A stretch of 40,731 nt of DNA from Spirogloea muscicola. Its lineage: Eukaryota > Streptophyta > Zygnematophyceae > Spirogloeales > Spirogloeaceae. The notes below the pieces were generated by a model, which made no database searches, had not been told where the DNA came from, and saw nothing but the letters and a program-made list of their open reading frames with translations. Every line of letters begins with the position of its first letter. Position 1 is the stretch's first letter. The stretch spans positions 1 to 40,731 of the forward strand of contig WELB01000204.1 of NCBI GenBank assembly GCA_009602725.1, written 5' to 3'. The position numbers and the translations under genes were made by a program. Below, in pieces: positions 38,714-40,731 of this stretch.

Positions 38714-40731
38714 TTATGAGTCGTGGTTGCCATCACGATGGACATGGTAGATGTCCAATTGATCAGGCGAACCTTGAAAAATTCTGGAAAACGTCCAAGG
38801 TGAGTCAAACAACTCTATGCAGCACGTATTGGAAGTCTTCGAAAGCGGGACTCTACACCCTAAGAGATTGCCACAAGCACCTAGGCCGATCTCGCAAATG
38901 TTTGGGCAGGTAGAAAGTATGCCTTCAAGAAGAACAGTCCTATCTAATCCGGGGCATCAGTGCACGTGCAGTACCTGCAACTGTGAACAAGCTCTAAGCA
39001 AGTGATGCGCGTTTTGGGGTCGCATGTACAGGCAGGAGAGACTCCTAACAGAGTCAAGCTTAAGGCTGCTCCAAGCATCTGGAAGGTCAGTAGCATCTCT
39101 ACATGACTCTGAATCACCTCGATGAGGATCAAGAATGTTGATCTCAAGACCAACCAGGCAGCTAAGATTGCTGAGCATCTCCACCAACATCTCGCTGTTG
39201 ATGCGATGGTTGAGCCGATGAATGCCAAGGATGCTCAAGGACGTGAGACTTGGGAACCATTGGTCAAAGGACAGGAACTGCCGCTCCATGCCCCCGTAAG
39301 GGACGAGGGTCCATGCAAGGGAGCGGCATTTAAGGGAGCGCAAGAGTGGCAGCTTGTGGTGGTGAGGAACAGCGCCCTCAAGGAAGCTGACGTCAAACAG
39401 CTGGAGTTCCTGCAGACTTGGGGTGCACAGCATGAGGAACCCTAGCAGATGTCGCCACTTGATGCTCCAACTTTTCAAGGTGAGCGTAGTGAGATATCTC
39501 AACTGGCCGCTGCCACTGGGTAACAGCTCCTCGAGTTCTTGCTTTGCTGGGCCCATGCTACCATAGTCTGGACCTTCCAGGGAGAGTTCACGCAATTGCG
39601 GGCAACACGATATGAAAACACCCAACTCGTCTGGCTGTCCTTGAAATTCCAGAAACAAAGACACTACCTCCAGGTGCGCCAGACCAGGCAGCTCCCGCAA
39701 CTCGTTGCGCAAGTGCTTGGCCCAGAATTGGTCACTGACCAACTTGGTGAGGAAGGGGCGTTCTGCCAATACTCTCAGCGGCAAATCTGTGGACAGCGCT
39801 CGGCAGCTGCTGAACTGTACACTGTGAAGCTGACGGCAACTGGCTGCAATCTGCCAGACCCCGGCGGCCGTGACGGAGTGGATGCTTGCCAGCTCGAGCA
39901 CCTGGAGCTGCTGTGAATATTTCACCACGTGACGCAAGGCCTCGTCTGATAGTATTGAGGTCATACCATATTCACCATACTGATTCATATGAGAGATCTT
40001 CAGAGAGGTCAAGTGGCGGCAGATTGACGTGATGACGCGCAAGTCCTCGTCTGCCAGCACGTGGGCGTTGCATTGTGAGTAGGCCGAAGGTCGAGGCTCT
40101 TCTGCCAACACCCGGCATTGTCCTTTGCAGCCATTGCAGCTGCAGTCGTCTCCATCTTTGTATGCTTGCGGTGCACATGCACATCAGATAATGGCCGCCC
40201 AGATATGGACCAAACTGGCCCATGACATTCTAAGCAGTTTGCAGAAAGGGGCAGAGTGCTGGCGCTGTCGCTCACCTCCCACCCTTTCCAGTTCGTGCAG
40301 GCCCAGGCTCTCGAGCGCCGTGAGCCGATTGAGAATGCGGCCAAGCGAAAGGGGAGGAGGGAGGGCGCGGGCGAAGCCGACCGGCCAGAAGCCCGGCCAG
40401 AACCCCTCCCAGGCTGGTCTGCTGTCACGACAGGAGCCCGGGCGTCGGGTCATGTGCAGGGTCAGCCGCCGGAGGCGCCGCGTGTGCTCGAGGGCAGCGA
40501 GGTCTGCACAGCCTCCGCTCCGCTCCCTGTCCCATGCTATGTGGAGCTCGGTGAGGCCCGGGAAGGCCGCCAGGAAGCCCGGGTCCTCGCCCCGCGGGCG
40601 GTTGCCGAGGCCGAGGCGCTCGAGCGCCGGCGCGGCGGCCGCCGGCGGGGGCCCGAGCACCAGCGGCACCGTGAAATCGCTCCGCCGCGCCTCCAGCGCT
40701 AGGCCGCGGCGGGCTTTGCGCACGACGGCGC
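38714..40731 (-). pseudogene. F-box/LRR gene D, premature TGA, 5' end outside the window
   Basis: Exon 1 (40276 to the window edge) gives VRKARRGLALEARRSDFTVP, ALERLGLGNRPRGED, FLAAFPGLTELHI, a GSCRDSRPAWEGFWPGFWPV insert, LNRLTALESLGLHELERVG and a GGGAG|GTGAGC donor. Exon 2 (about 40111-38714) has VLADEDLRVITSICRHLTSL, GVWQIAASCRQLHSVQFSSC, LPLLRSLKCRSL and CLVGLEINILDPHRG. A TGA at 38957-38959 falls between LQVLHVH and CPGLDRTVLLEG, where gene A has Arg, so a CGA-to-TGA change is likely. The frame then stays open for about 80 codons to HVHRDGNHDS and TAA. A shortened protein could still be made. The F-box itself is beyond the right edge. Confidence 0.75.

Overview
The window is nuclear DNA from a eukaryote, most likely a green alga of the Trebouxiophyceae type. 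This rests on GT-AG introns of roughly 70-370 bp, GC-rich third codon positions, a plant-type (nepenthesin-like) aspartic protease, plant-like SPT16 and MPP10, and an interstitial plant-type telomeric tract. The lineage call is inference. There are no bacterial operons, rRNA genes, tRNA genes or CRISPR arrays.

Left third (1-16820) is gene-rich. On the minus strand are the 3' exons of an Iojap/RsfS-family gene, then a nine-exon secreted aspartic protease that reads out to a probable GPI-anchor signal. After a repeat-filled spacer comes a head-to-head pair of housekeeping genes: SPT16 (histone chaperone, FACT complex; minus) and MPP10 (U3 snoRNP / SSU processome; plus). A single 'n' at 11355 separates them and hides the 5' ends of both, so it stands for a large gap. 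An unrecognised minus-strand gene with an in-frame TAA ends this part.

Right two thirds (16820-40731) is a cluster of four related F-box/LRR genes (called A-D here) embedded in nested, 5'-truncated retroelement copies. A (minus) has three frameshifts, B (plus) and C (minus) look intact apart from assembly gaps over the F-box exon, and D (minus) has a premature TGA. Each gene is followed by the same flank and then the same retroelement tail, so the duplicated unit was gene + flank + retroelement. One further flank at about 37640-38040 keeps only the last codons of a lost fifth gene.

The repeats look like one superfamily: C-terminal ends of a non-LTR (LINE-like) retrotransposon protein with a restriction-like endonuclease domain, an LQR...RAGRAL segment, and a terminal peptide close to SDLRLLTRGY-stop. 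That peptide is spelled with different synonymous codons and all three stop codons in different copies, so several protein-coding lineages diverged while the protein end was conserved. The 3' tails carry a recurrent hairpin (GGGCTGG...CCAGCCC) present in at least 30 places. The lineages are named here A (SLSDLRLLSRGY), B (SLSDMHVLTRGY), C (ISDLHVLTRGY), D (TDLSDLRLxTRITE) and M (YSDLMLLTRGY).
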